NCBI RefSeq assembly: GCF_029382225.1
Contig: NZ_JARLTC010000052.1
Location: forward strand, 1-45,595
Source of the DNA: Spongiactinospora sp. TRM90649
Lineage (GTDB): Bacteria > Actinomycetota > Actinomycetes > Streptosporangiales > Streptosporangiaceae
Direction of reading: 5' to 3'
DNA length: 45,595 nt
Below, in pieces: positions 1-12,481 of this stretch (position 1 is the first letter of the stretch; every line of letters starts with the position of its first letter). The position numbers and the translations under genes were made by a program. Below the pieces are notes generated by a model. That model did no database searches. It had not been told where the DNA came from and saw only the letters and a list, made by a program, of their open reading frames with translations.

Positions 1-4583
<4,583 letters not shown>

Positions 4584-4908
4584 GAATGCCTCAAACTCAC
4601 TCGATATCGCGAGTCCATCCGTACCCGACCCGCCGCGAACGTACTGTTGACCCGCCTAGGGCTGCTGTGACCAGACCTTTTACGAGATTCCGAACCCGCC
4701 TCGAATCCCGAGGCTATGAGCCGGTGGGATCACCGGAGAACCCCAGCCAGATCCGTCTGGGGGCGCTTAGGGGTTCGCCGGGTGCGCCGTACGTGGTCCC
4801 CTTCTGGGGCTCGGCAGGGGTTGAGAGCCCTTTCCCGTACTGGCATTTTCGGCTTTGCGCGTGCGCTCTGTGACCGGCGCCGCCGAACCCGCTGACGAGG
4901 AGTCGACC
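4584..4908. promoter_or_regulatory. Divergent intergenic region between the PKS and the 2,3-dehydratase
   Basis: These 325 bases separate two divergent starts and must hold both promoters. No convincing gene is seen. There are two small inverted repeats: GCCTCG/CGAGGC at 4698-4714 (5-base spacer) and CCGGTG/CACCGG at 4721-4736 (4-base spacer). The right-hand start has a strong GAGGAG ribosome site at 4897-4902. No clear -35/-10 pair was identified. Confidence 0.5.
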
Positions 4909-6384
4909 ATGGCTGTGATATCCCGCCCGCCGCCTCGGGTGAGAATAGCGGAATCCGCTCTTTCCAATGGTTGCCAATTCACCCGTCTTGCCGATTTCCA
5001 CCATTGGCTCGCCGATGTGGCCGAGCGCACCAGAATGGATGTCGAACAGGTTCCGTTGGAGGCCATGGCGGGCTGGGCGCGCGATCCGGCGACCGGGAAC
5101 ATCGGTCACCACAGCGGCCGGTTCTTCACCGTGGAGGGAATCGACATCAGATACCCCGCCCATCCGGTGACGCAGTGGACCCAGCCGATCATCAACCAGG
5201 GCGAGGTGGGGATCCTCGGCATTCTGGTGAAGGAATTCGACGGGGTGCCGCACTGCCTGATGCAGGCGAAGAACGAGCCGGGGAATGTGAACGGGCTGCA
5301 GCTCTCGCCGACCGTGCAGGCGACGCGGAGCAACTACACGCGGGTTCACCAGGGGCGGCCGGTGCCGTATCTGGACTACTTCCGCGACGCCTTCGAGGAC
5401 CCCTCGACGCGGGTGCTCGCCGACGTGCGCCAGTCGGAGCAGGGGGCGTGGTTCTACCGCAAGCGCAACCGGAACATGGTCGTCGAGGTGTTCGGCGACG
5501 TGGAGCTGATCGACGGGTACTGCTGGCTGACGCTCGGGCAGTTGCACGAGCTGCTGACCGTGCCGGACCTGGTGAACATGGACGCGCGCACGGTGCTCTC
5601 CTGCCTGCCGTTCTCGGGGCCGGAGGTGACGGGCACGCTGAACGCCGGCATGGGCGGGGCGTTCCGTGAGGCGCTGGTCAGGTCGTGCGATCCGGACGAG
5701 CAGGGCGTGCACGACTCGATGGAGATCCTGAGCTGGATCACCGAGATCCGCACCAGGACCGACGTCTTCACCGAGCAGATCCCGCTGGGCGCGCTGCGCC
5801 GCTGGCACTGGGCGGACGGCAGGATCTCGCACGACACCGGCGGGTTCTTCGACGTGGTCGGGGTGTCGGTGGAGGCGGCGGGCCGCGAGGTGGGCTCGTG
5901 GGCCCAGCCGATGATCCGGCCGGTCGGGATGGGCGTCATCGCGTTCCTGGTGAAGCGGATCGGCGGGGTGCTGCACGTGCTGACGCACACGCGCGCCGAG
6001 CCGGGGTACGCGGACGTGGTGGAGCTGGCCCCGACGGTGCAGTGCACCCCGGAGACCTACGACCTGCTGCCGCCCGAGGCCCGGCCGCGCTACCTGGACG
6101 AGGTGCTGAACGCCGATCCTTCGCGGATCAGGTTCGAGTCGGTGCTGTCGGAGGAGGGCGGCCGGTTCTTCCACGCGCGCAACCGGTACATGGTGGTGGA
6201 GACCGACCTCGAGGCCGAGGACCCGGAGTTCCGCTGGCTGACCGTGCACCAGCTCGAAGACCTGCTCCGGCACAGCTACTACGTGAACGTGCAGGCACGC
6301 AGCCTCAGTGCGTGCCTGCTCAGCCTGGTCGGTACGGCCGGCGTCACCGCTACAGCCGGGACAGAACTTCTCGCAACGCGTTGA
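4909..6384 (+). CDS. NDP-4-keto-6-deoxyhexose 2,3-dehydratase
   Basis: This 491-residue protein removes water across C2-C3 of an NDP-4-keto-6-deoxyhexose, the committed step to 2-deoxysugars. It is built from two homologous halves. Each has a Trp-containing segment leading to G-x-I-x-H-x-x-G-x-FF (HHSGRFF; HDTGGFF), then W-x-QP-x-I, a K-x-x-x-GVxH segment, EPG, and a PTVQ-T motif (SPTVQAT; APTVQCT). This internal duplication and length are typical of the TylX/EryBVI-type family. The start at 4909 is chosen over an in-frame ATG at 4855 because GAGGAG lies 6 bases upstream. Its 3' end overlaps the convergent aminotransferase by 35 bp. It lies next to other sugar genes and a PKS, so it most likely serves a sugar on the polyketide. 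Confidence 0.9.
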   Translation: MAVISRPPPRVRIAESALSNGCQFTRLADFHHWLADVAERTRMDVEQVPLEAMAGWARDPATGNIGHHSGRFFTVEGIDIRYPAHPVTQWTQPIINQGEVGILGILVKEFDGVPHCLMQAKNEPGNVNGLQLSPTVQATRSNYTRVHQGRPVPYLDYFRDAFEDPSTRVLADVRQSEQGAWFYRKRNRNMVVEVFGDVELIDGYCWLTLGQLHELLTVPDLVNMDARTVLSCLPFSGPEVTGTLNAGMGGAFREALVRSCDPDEQGVHDSMEILSWITEIRTRTDVFTEQIPLGALRRWHWADGRISHDTGGFFDVVGVSVEAAGREVGSWAQPMIRPVGMGVIAFLVKRIGGVLHVLTHTRAEPGYADVVELAPTVQCTPETYDLLPPEARPRYLDEVLNADPSRIRFESVLSEEGGRFFHARNRYMVVETDLEAEDPEFRWLTVHQLEDLLRHSYYVNVQARSLSACLLSLVGTAGVTATAGTELLATR

Positions 6385-7459
6385 TCACCTGCTCCTGCCG
6401 CTCGGTGGACAGTGCCGGGTACATCGGCAGGGAGAAGATCTCGTCGGCCAGTTCCTCGGTGACGGGGAACTGGCCCCGGGTGTAGCCCAGATGGGCGAAC
6501 CCCGTCATCGTGTGGACCGGCCACGGGTAGCTGATGTTCAGGTGGATGTCGTACGCCTTGAGGGCTTCGATGATCTCGTCCCTGCGGGGGTGACGGACGA
6601 CGTAGACGTAGTAGACGTGCTCGTTGCCCTCGGTGACGGCAGGCAGCACCAGTTCGGTGTCGCCGAGCGCCTCGGCGTAGCGGTCGGCGACGGCGCGGCG
6701 GCCGGCGATGTAGGCGTCGAGGCGGGTGAGCTTGCGGCACAGGATCTCGGCGTGGACCTCGTCGAGCCGGCTGTTGTGGCCGGGCGTCTGGACCACGTAG
6801 TAGGTCTTCTCCATGCCGTAGTAGCGCAGCCGGCGCAGGTTGGCGGCGGTCTCGTCGTCGTCGGTGACGGTGGCGCCGCCGTCGCCGTACGCGCCGAGGA
6901 CCTTGGTCGGGTAGAAGGAGAAGGCGGCGGCCTTGCCCATGGTGCCGGCGATGGTGCCGTGGTGGCGGGCGCCGTGCGCCTGGGCGCAGTCCTCGAAGAT
7001 CGCCAGTCCGTGGCGGTCGGCGAGGGCGCGCAGCGGGGCCATCTCCACGCACTGGCCGTAGAGGTGGACGGGCAGCAGGCAGGCGGTCTTGTCGGTGATG
7101 GCGGCGGCGACATGGTCGGTGTCCATCAGGTAGTCGTCCTTGCGGACGTCCACGAAGACCGGGGTGGCGCCGACGGAGTCGATCGCCACGATGGTCGGCG
7201 CGGCGGTGTTCGACACGGTGATCACTTCGTCGCCGGGGCCGACGCCGAGCGCCTGCAGGCCGAGCACGATCGCGTTGGTGCCGTTGTCCACGCCGACGCA
7301 GTGCCGCAGCCCGTGGTAGGCGGCGAAGTCCTCCTCGAAGCCCTTGACGCTCCCACCGAGGACGAGCTGGCCGGAGGAGAAGACCTTCTCTACGGCGTCG
7401 AGAATGTCCTGTCGTTCATTCTGATATTCCGGCAGGTAATCCCAGACATAAGTGGTCAT
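6350..7459 (-). CDS. DegT/DnrJ/EryC1-type NDP-sugar 3-aminotransferase
   Basis: A 369-residue PLP enzyme of the sugar aminotransferase family. It has the N-terminal substrate region, GVDNGTNAI near residue 70, the acidic cofactor segment FEDCAQAHGA, and SFYPTKVLGAYGDGG holding the Schiff-base Lys. The sequence resembles 3-aminotransferases such as TylB/DesV/EryCI more than 4-aminotransferases, judged by motif look only. With the 2,3-dehydratase it suggests amination at C3 of a 2-deoxy sugar. Three in-frame ATGs are close together; 7459 is chosen because GGAAAGG lies 6 bases upstream, whereas the ATG at 7465 abuts it. It is divergent from rmlA and overlaps the dehydratase tail-to-tail. Confidence 0.85.
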   Translation of the reverse strand: MTTYVWDYLPEYQNERQDILDAVEKVFSSGQLVLGGSVKGFEEDFAAYHGLRHCVGVDNGTNAIVLGLQALGVGPGDEVITVSNTAAPTIVAIDSVGATPVFVDVRKDDYLMDTDHVAAAITDKTACLLPVHLYGQCVEMAPLRALADRHGLAIFEDCAQAHGARHHGTIAGTMGKAAAFSFYPTKVLGAYGDGGATVTDDDETAANLRRLRYYGMEKTYYVVQTPGHNSRLDEVHAEILCRKLTRLDAYIAGRRAVADRYAEALGDTELVLPAVTEGNEHVYYVYVVRHPRRDEIIEALKAYDIHLNISYPWPVHTMTGFAHLGYTRGQFPVTEELADEIFSLPMYPALSTERQEQVINALREVLSRL

Positions 7460-7618
7460 GGCCATCCTTTCCATGGATTCCCAGCACAACCGTATTAATC
7501 TCGATCACCTGGACACAACCCCTAACATCTGCACCGAGACCCCCGATTTAGCTGCGAATCCCTTGCCCCGAGACATGGCCGATACCTACCGTGTGCGATA
7601 TATCCAGATTGGGGGTAT
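7460..7618. promoter_or_regulatory. Divergent promoter region, aminotransferase / rmlA
   Basis: A 159-base region, more AT-rich than its surroundings (for example around 7490-7560), between two divergent sugar genes. It should hold both promoters. GGGGG at 7611-7615 is the only purine-rich box before rmlA. Confidence 0.45.
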
Positions 7619-8551
7619 GTGTCATTGAAAGGGATCATACTTGCGGGAGGAACGGGAACCAGGCTCCATCCGGCCACGCTCGCCGTTTCCAAACAGCTTC
7701 TTCCGGTGAACGACAAGCCGATGATCTATTATCCACTTTCGGTGTTGATGCTGGCTGGAGTACGCGATGTCCTGATCATTTCAACGGCTTTCGACCTACC
7801 GCACTTTCGGCGGCTCCTCGGTGACGGCGGGCATATCGGGTTACGGATCGACTACGCCGAGCAGAACGCCCCCAACGGCATCGCCGAGGCCTTCACCATC
7901 GGTGCGGACCACATCGGCGACGACTCCGTCGCGCTGATTCTGGGCGACAACATCTACCACGGCCACTCCTTCTCGGACGTGCTCGACGAGAACGCCAGAG
8001 ACGTGCGCGGCTGCGTGCTGTTCGGGTACTCCGTGCGCGACCCCGAGCGGTACGGCATCGCCGAGGTGGACCCCTTCGGCCGGATCCTGTCCATCGAGGA
8101 GAAGCCCGCCCACCCGAAGTCCGACAAGGCCGTCACCGGCCTGTACTTCTACGACAACGACGTCATCGAGATCGCCAGGAACCTGCGGCCCTCCGCCCGG
8201 GGCGAACTGGAGATCACCGACGTGAACCGGATCTACCTGGAGCGCGGACAGGCGCGCCTGGTGGACCTCGGCCGGGGCTTCGCCTGGCTGGACACCGGCA
8301 CCCCACAGTCGCTGCTCGCCGCCGGCCACTACGTGCACACCCTTGAGGAGCGCCAGGGCGTGCGGATCGCGTGCCTAGAGGAGATCGCACTGCGGATGGG
8401 GTTCATCGACGCCGACGCCTGCTACCGGCTCGGCGAGCTGATCTCCAACTCCGAGTACGGGCGCTACGTGATGAGCGTCGCCGCGTCCGAGCAGACCTTC
8501 GCAACGGCCCTCGAACGGGACTTCGAACGAGACGAGGTTGCACTTACATGA
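7619..8551 (+). CDS. rmlA: Glucose-1-phosphate thymidylyltransferase
   Basis: Makes dTDP-glucose from glucose-1-phosphate and dTTP, the entry to dTDP-deoxysugars. It has the nucleotide-binding GIILAGGTGTRLHP segment at the N-terminus, SKQLLPVNDKPMIYYPL, LGDNIYHG, EEKP and WLDTGTP, all family hallmarks, and about 310 residues as usual. The start is uncertain: GTG at 7619 is given, but TTG at 7625, 9 bases after GGGGG, would give the canonical N-terminus beginning MKGIILAGG. Its stop overlaps the next start as ATGA (8548-8551), so translation of the AMP-ligase is probably coupled to it. Confidence 0.95.
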   Translation: MSLKGIILAGGTGTRLHPATLAVSKQLLPVNDKPMIYYPLSVLMLAGVRDVLIISTAFDLPHFRRLLGDGGHIGLRIDYAEQNAPNGIAEAFTIGADHIGDDSVALILGDNIYHGHSFSDVLDENARDVRGCVLFGYSVRDPERYGIAEVDPFGRILSIEEKPAHPKSDKAVTGLYFYDNDVIEIARNLRPSARGELEITDVNRIYLERGQARLVDLGRGFAWLDTGTPQSLLAAGHYVHTLEERQGVRIACLEEIALRMGFIDADACYRLGELISNSEYGRYVMSVAASEQTFATALERDFERDEVALT

Positions 8552-10293
8552 CCGTCACGATTCCCACGCTCGATCATGCGGTCACCGGATACCGCACGGT
8601 GTCCGAGGCGATTCGCCGTGGTGCCGTGGAGCGGCCCCACCAGATCGCCTATGGATACCTGCGCGACGGTGAGGAACTGTCGGAGACGATCACGTACGCG
8701 GAGCTGGACGCCGCCGCGGAGGCCAGGGCCGCCGCGTTCGCCGCGATGGGGCTGTCCGGCGGCAGCGCCGTCCTGCTGTACCCGACCGGGCTGGAGTTCG
8801 TCCGCGCGCTGTACGGGTGCATGCGGGCGAGGGTCAGCGGCGCGCCCGCGCAGGTGCCGAGCCGCCGCAAGGGGCTGGAGCGGCTGCGGATCATCGCCGA
8901 CGACGCCGGCGCCACCACCGTGCTCACCACGGAGGCGGTCCGGCAGGACCTGATCGACCGGTTCGGCGACCTGCGCGAACTGGACGGCCTGACCATCCTC
9001 ACCACCGAGTCGCTGCCGTCCGGCGGCGAGTACGCCGGGCCGGACCCGACGCCGGACGACGTGGCCCTGCTCCAGTACACCTCAGGCTCGACCGGCAACC
9101 CCAAGGGCGTCATGGTCACCCACGCCAACTTCCTGGCGAACGTGGCCGAGACCGAGGACGCCTTCCCCACCGCCCCGGAGTCGCGCGTGGTCTCCTGGCT
9201 GCCGCTGTTCCACGACATGGGCCTGCTGCTCAGCATCGTCTTCCCGGTCGTCCAGCGCGTCCCGGCGTACCTGATGGCACCCGAGGCGTTCATCCGCCGC
9301 CCGGCCCGCTGGCTGGAGGCGGTGTCCAAGTACCGGGGCACCCACGCCGCCGCGCCCAGCTTCGCCTACGAGCTGTGCGTGCGGGCCGCCGCCGAGGGCA
9401 AGGTGGATCCGTCGCTGGACCTGTCGTCGTGGCGGATGGCGGCCAACGGCGCCGAGCCGGTGCGCTGGCACACCGTGCGCGGCTTCGTCGAGGCGTTCGC
9501 CCCGCTCGGCCTGCGGGCGACCACCATGTGCCCCGGCTACGGCCTGGCCGAGAACACCCTGAAGGCCACCGCGAGCACCGCAGGCGAGGTGCCGCACGCG
9601 CTGTGGGTGTCGGCCGACGCGCTGCTCGCCGGGCGCGTGGAGATCCTCGCCGAGGACGACCCCGCCGCCAAGCCGGTGGTGAGCTGCGGCGCCCCTTCGG
9701 CCGCGACGCGGGTCCGCATCGTGGACCCCGGCACGCTCACCCCCTGCGAGGAGGGGTTCGTCGGCGAGGTCTGGATCGACGGGCCGTGCGTCGCCGCGGG
9801 CTACCTGGGCCGCGCCGCCGAGACGGCGGAGACGTTCATGGCGCACATCACCGGCGAGCCGGCCGATGTCACCTACCTGCGCACCGGCGACCTGGGTTTC
9901 ATGGTGAACGGCGAGCTGTTCGTGGCCGGCCGGCTGAAGGACATGATCATCCGCAAGGGCCGGAACTACTACCCGCAGGACATCGAGCTGTCCGCCGAGG
10001 GCTCTGCCGAGGGCCTGCGTCCCAACTGCGCGGCGGCCTTCTCCGTGGACAACGGCGAACGCGAGGAGCTCGTCGTGGTCGTCGAGGCCGACGGCCGCGC
10101 GCTGCGCGCCGGTGGCGCGCAGGCGCTCCGCGACCGCGTCCGGCACGCGATCTTCAACGACCACCGGCTGAAGACCGACGAGGTCGTGCTCGTCCGCCGG
10201 GGCGTGCTGCCCAAGACGACCAGCGGCAAGGTGCAGCGACGCGCCTGCCGCAAGAACTACCTGGACGGCGAGCTGAAAGCCGTCCAGGTATGA
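8548..10293 (+). CDS. Fatty-acyl-AMP ligase (FAAL)-like acyl-adenylate enzyme
   Basis: A 581-residue member of the ANL superfamily. The ATP-binding P-loop YTSGSTGNPKGV lies near residue 175, followed by LPLFHDMGL, which is typical of FAALs, the PGYGLAE adenine motif, the hinge-side YLRTGDLGF and LKDMIIRKGRNYYPQDIE, and the C-terminal PKTTSGKVQR with the catalytic Lys. FAALs activate a carboxylic acid as acyl-AMP and pass it to an ACP rather than to CoA. The ACP encoded 66 bp downstream is the obvious acceptor. The acid is unknown. It starts inside the rmlA stop (ATGA), so it is co-expressed with sugar genes. A link to a side chain or alternative starter is an inference. Confidence 0.88.
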   Translation: MTVTIPTLDHAVTGYRTVSEAIRRGAVERPHQIAYGYLRDGEELSETITYAELDAAAEARAAAFAAMGLSGGSAVLLYPTGLEFVRALYGCMRARVSGAPAQVPSRRKGLERLRIIADDAGATTVLTTEAVRQDLIDRFGDLRELDGLTILTTESLPSGGEYAGPDPTPDDVALLQYTSGSTGNPKGVMVTHANFLANVAETEDAFPTAPESRVVSWLPLFHDMGLLLSIVFPVVQRVPAYLMAPEAFIRRPARWLEAVSKYRGTHAAAPSFAYELCVRAAAEGKVDPSLDLSSWRMAANGAEPVRWHTVRGFVEAFAPLGLRATTMCPGYGLAENTLKATASTAGEVPHALWVSADALLAGRVEILAEDDPAAKPVVSCGAPSAATRVRIVDPGTLTPCEEGFVGEVWIDGPCVAAGYLGRAAETAETFMAHITGEPADVTYLRTGDLGFMVNGELFVAGRLKDMIIRKGRNYYPQDIELSAEGSAEGLRPNCAAAFSVDNGEREELVVVVEADGRALRAGGAQALRDRVRHAIFNDHRLKTDEVVLVRRGVLPKTTSGKVQRRACRKNYLDGELKAVQV

Positions 10294-10358
10294 GCACCGC
10301 CATGAGCACGGCGATGAGAACCCCCGTGCGAACCGGATACCCGGAAGGGAGTCAGACG

Positions 10359-10598
10359 ATGCTAGTGACCGACCTCGACGTGATCATCGCGCTCACCCGG
10401 ATCATCAGTGAGGTCACCGGAATCCCGATAGACGAGATAGACCCCGACAAGACCTTCGCCGAGGACCTCGACATCGACTCGCTGTCGATGGTCGAGATCG
10501 CCGTCGCCGCGCAGGACGAGTTCAACCTCGACATCCCCGACGACCGGCTCAAGCACCTGAAGACCGTCAGGGATGTCGCCGGCTTCATCCTCGGTTGA
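10359..10598 (+). CDS. Free-standing acyl carrier protein
   Basis: A 79-residue ACP. The phosphopantetheine attachment Ser41 lies in LDIDSLSMVE, followed by the usual helix II/III pattern EFNLDIPDDRL and a TVRDVAGFIL C-terminal helix. ATG at 10359 follows a strong GGAAGGGA box (10343-10350). It sits directly after the FAAL gene, its likely loading partner. Its end overlaps the convergent rmlB by 14 bp. Confidence 0.92.
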   Translation: MLVTDLDVIIALTRIISEVTGIPIDEIDPDKTFAEDLDIDSLSMVEIAVAAQDEFNLDIPDDRLKHLKTVRDVAGFILG

Positions 10599-11589
10599 GC
10601 CCGCCGGTCCCCGCGCCCATCACAGCCGGTCCGCCGAGACGTCGCTTGAGGGGTTCCCACCAGGAACGGTTGTCCCGGTACCAGGCGACGGTCTCGGCGA
10701 GACCGGCCGTGAAGTCCTTGCGGGGGCGGTAGCCCAGCTCGGTCCTGATCTTGGTGCAGTCCACCGAGTAGCGGCGGTCGTGGCCCTTGCGGTCCTCGAC
10801 CGGCCGGACCATGTCCCAGCCCGCGCCGAGCGCGTCCAGCAGCATCGCGGTCAGCTCGCGGTTGCTCAGCTCGGTGCCACCGCCGATGTTGTAGACCTCG
10901 CCGGGGCGTCCGCCCGCGCGGACCAGCTCGATCCCCTGGACGTGGTCGTCGATGTGCAGCCAGTCTCGGACGTTGAGCCCGTCGCCGTAGAGCGGCACCT
11001 GCTCGCCGTCCAGCAGGTTGGTGATGAACAGCGGGATCATCTTCTCGGGGAAGTGGTGGTGCCCGTAATTGTTGGAGCACCGGGTCACCCGCACGTCCAG
11101 CCCGTGGGTGCGGTGGAAGGCCAGGGCGAGCAGGTCGGAGGCGGCCTTGGAGGCCGAGTACGGCGAGTTCGGCGCCAGCGGCTCGCGCTCGGTCCACGAG
11201 CCCTCGTCGATCGAGCCGTAGACCTCGTCGGTGGACACGTGGACGAACCCGCGCAGCCCGGCGGCCAGCGCCGCGTCCAGCAGCACCTGCGTGCCCAGCA
11301 CGTTGGTCCGCACGAAGTCGCCCGAGCTGACGATGGACCTGTCCACGTGGGACTCGGCGGCGAAGTGGACGACCTGGTCGTGCTCGGCGACCAGCGGTCC
11401 GACGAGCGTGGCGTCGCAGATGTCGCCCCTGACGAACTCGAAGCCGCCGCGCACGGAGTCGAGGTTGGCCGGGTTGCCGGCGTAGGTGAGCTTGTCCAGG
11501 ACGGTGACCGCGCAGTCGCCCCGCCGTACGAGGGTCCGCACGTAGTGGGAGCCGATGAAGCCCGCTCCCCCGGTGACGAGAATTCTCAT
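10585..11589 (-). CDS. rmlB: dTDP-glucose 4,6-dehydratase
   Basis: A 334-residue extended SDR that converts dTDP-glucose to dTDP-4-keto-6-deoxyglucose with bound NAD. It has the GGAGFIGSHYV Rossmann loop at residues 7-17, HFAAESHVDRS, the active-site STDEVYGS, YSASKAASD (Tyr-x-x-x-Lys) and SNNYGHHHFPEK, all diagnostic of RmlB. The ATG at 11589 is chosen for its GGAGAG box 4 bases upstream; a longer in-frame reading to 11673 lacks the motif context. It supplies the 4-keto sugar for the 2,3-dehydratase and aminotransferase, and lies convergent to the ACP. Confidence 0.95.
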   Translation of the reverse strand: MRILVTGGAGFIGSHYVRTLVRRGDCAVTVLDKLTYAGNPANLDSVRGGFEFVRGDICDATLVGPLVAEHDQVVHFAAESHVDRSIVSSGDFVRTNVLGTQVLLDAALAAGLRGFVHVSTDEVYGSIDEGSWTEREPLAPNSPYSASKAASDLLALAFHRTHGLDVRVTRCSNNYGHHHFPEKMIPLFITNLLDGEQVPLYGDGLNVRDWLHIDDHVQGIELVRAGGRPGEVYNIGGGTELSNRELTAMLLDALGAGWDMVRPVEDRKGHDRRYSVDCTKIRTELGYRPRKDFTAGLAETVAWYRDNRSWWEPLKRRLGGPAVMGAGTGGLNRG

Positions 11590-11840
11590 TTCTTCTCTCC
11601 GGTCGGAAGAATTGTCCTGCAAATGACCGGAGCCGTCGCGTGATGGGTCACCCGACGGCTCCACGGTTCTCACTCATGCATGAAGGAATCAACATGGTTG
11701 CACTTCAAGTGGCCATCAAAGGCGTCACCTCGCACCCGGCCTCAAGGCTTTCAACCTGTCTATCCACAGCTATCAATATAGAAATCGACTCGCTTCGTTC
11801 ACACCCTTACCGACCCTTAACCTGACGCTATGATGACGTG
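11590..11840. promoter_or_regulatory. Intergenic region rmlB / YbaB-like gene
   Basis: These 251 bases lie between divergent starts and include one of the most AT-rich stretches in the window (about 11740-11800). A direct repeat of ACCCTTA occurs at 11803-11809 and 11813-11819, a 10-base period, immediately before the YbaB-like start. A 61-codon reading frame across the region (11640-11825) has no recognisable features and is not called. Confidence 0.4.
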
Positions 11841-12182
11841 ATGAGCACGCCAGACGAGCCGTTCGCGCCGACCGGCGATCCCGAGATCGACCAGGGGCTG
11901 GCGGGGCTCGTGGCGCGGATGGGCCGCTACGAACAGGTCGCCCACCAGATCAACGAGACCCGCGGCCGGGGCGAGGCCGCGGGCGGTCTGGTGACCGTCG
12001 AGGTGCTGCCCAGCGGGGCGCTCGCCGCGCTGCGCATCGCCCCCCGTGCCATGCGGCTGAGCTCGCAGGCCCTGGCCGAGGCCATCCTGGCCGCCGCGGC
12101 CAAGGCCGAGGAGGACGCTGTGGAGCAGACCTCGGCCCTGGCCGAGTCCCTGCTCGCCGAACCTGACGGCCCGAGCCGCTAG
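11841..12182 (+). CDS. YbaB/EbfC-family nucleoid-associated protein
   Basis: A small protein of 113 residues with the YbaB pattern: an N-terminal helix, a central strand pair (AAGGLVTVEVLPSGALAALRI) and a C-terminal Ala-rich helix (SSQALAEAILAAAAKAEEDA). Members bind DNA as dimers, and actinobacterial copies often sit beside regulatory or secretion genes. ATG at 11841 is preferred to the GTG just before it; neither has a strong ribosome site. Its role here is unknown. Identification is by pattern, with moderate certainty. Confidence 0.65.
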   Translation: MSTPDEPFAPTGDPEIDQGLAGLVARMGRYEQVAHQINETRGRGEAAGGLVTVEVLPSGALAALRIAPRAMRLSSQALAEAILAAAAKAEEDAVEQTSALAESLLAEPDGPSR

Positions 12183-12187
12183 CCCGA

Positions 12188-12239
12188 GCCACCAGCCTGG
12201 GCCACCAGCCTGGGCCACCAGCCTGGGCCACCAGCCTGG
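12188..12239. repeat. Tandem repeat, 4 x 13 bp (GCCACCAGCCTGG)
   Basis: Four perfect copies of GCCACCAGCCTGG follow the YbaB-like stop codon by 5 bases, with a further partial GCC. The unit is 13 bases, not a multiple of three, so it shifts frame at each copy. It falls where the frameshifted minus-strand reading frame should end and may have removed its stop. Confidence 0.95.
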
Positions 12240-12242
12240 GCC

Positions 12243-12481
12243 GGTCAGGGGCTCTGGGACCGCCCGGGCCGCGCGCAGGGGTTCGAGGACGAACGCGCGG
12301 GGGGTGGGGAAGCCCTTGATCCTGCGGGTGAGGATCCACTGGACGGTCTTCTGGAACCAGGTCTTCTGCAGCCGTGCCCGCGGCCCAGGTCGTCGATCCG
12401 CTCGGCCATCCGGTCGAACTCCAGCATCAGGGCGCGCGGCGACGGCCAGTCGATCTTCAGGTCACCGGAGGGTTTCGTCAT
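12243..12481 (-). pseudogene. Small gene with an apparent frameshift, function unknown
   Basis: An ATG at 12481 overlaps the end of the sensor kinase gene by 20 bases and begins MTKPSGDLKIDWPSPRALML, continuing to DDLGRG with G/C-rich third positions. Near 12385 the coding signal jumps frame: the other frame reads ARLQKTWFQKTVQWILTRR, then KGFPTPRAFVLEPLRAAR, again with strong G/C third positions. A single added base in the GC run at about 12380-12390 would join them into one protein of about 80 residues. Past that, the frame enters the 13-bp repeat without a clear stop. It is either a decayed gene or a sequence error. The family is not recognised. Confidence 0.5.

Noticed and set aside
4714..6273. 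A 519-codon minus-strand frame antisense to the 2,3-dehydratase
   Set aside because: His/Arg/Leu-rich, no motif, and the opposite strand has a full conserved enzyme with a good ribosome site.
11640..11825. A 61-codon plus-strand frame in the rmlB/YbaB gap
   Set aside because: AT-rich, no motif, no convincing ribosome site; better read as regulatory DNA.
12188..12239. CRISPR array
   Set aside because: The four 13-bp units are directly adjacent, with no spacers and no cas genes.
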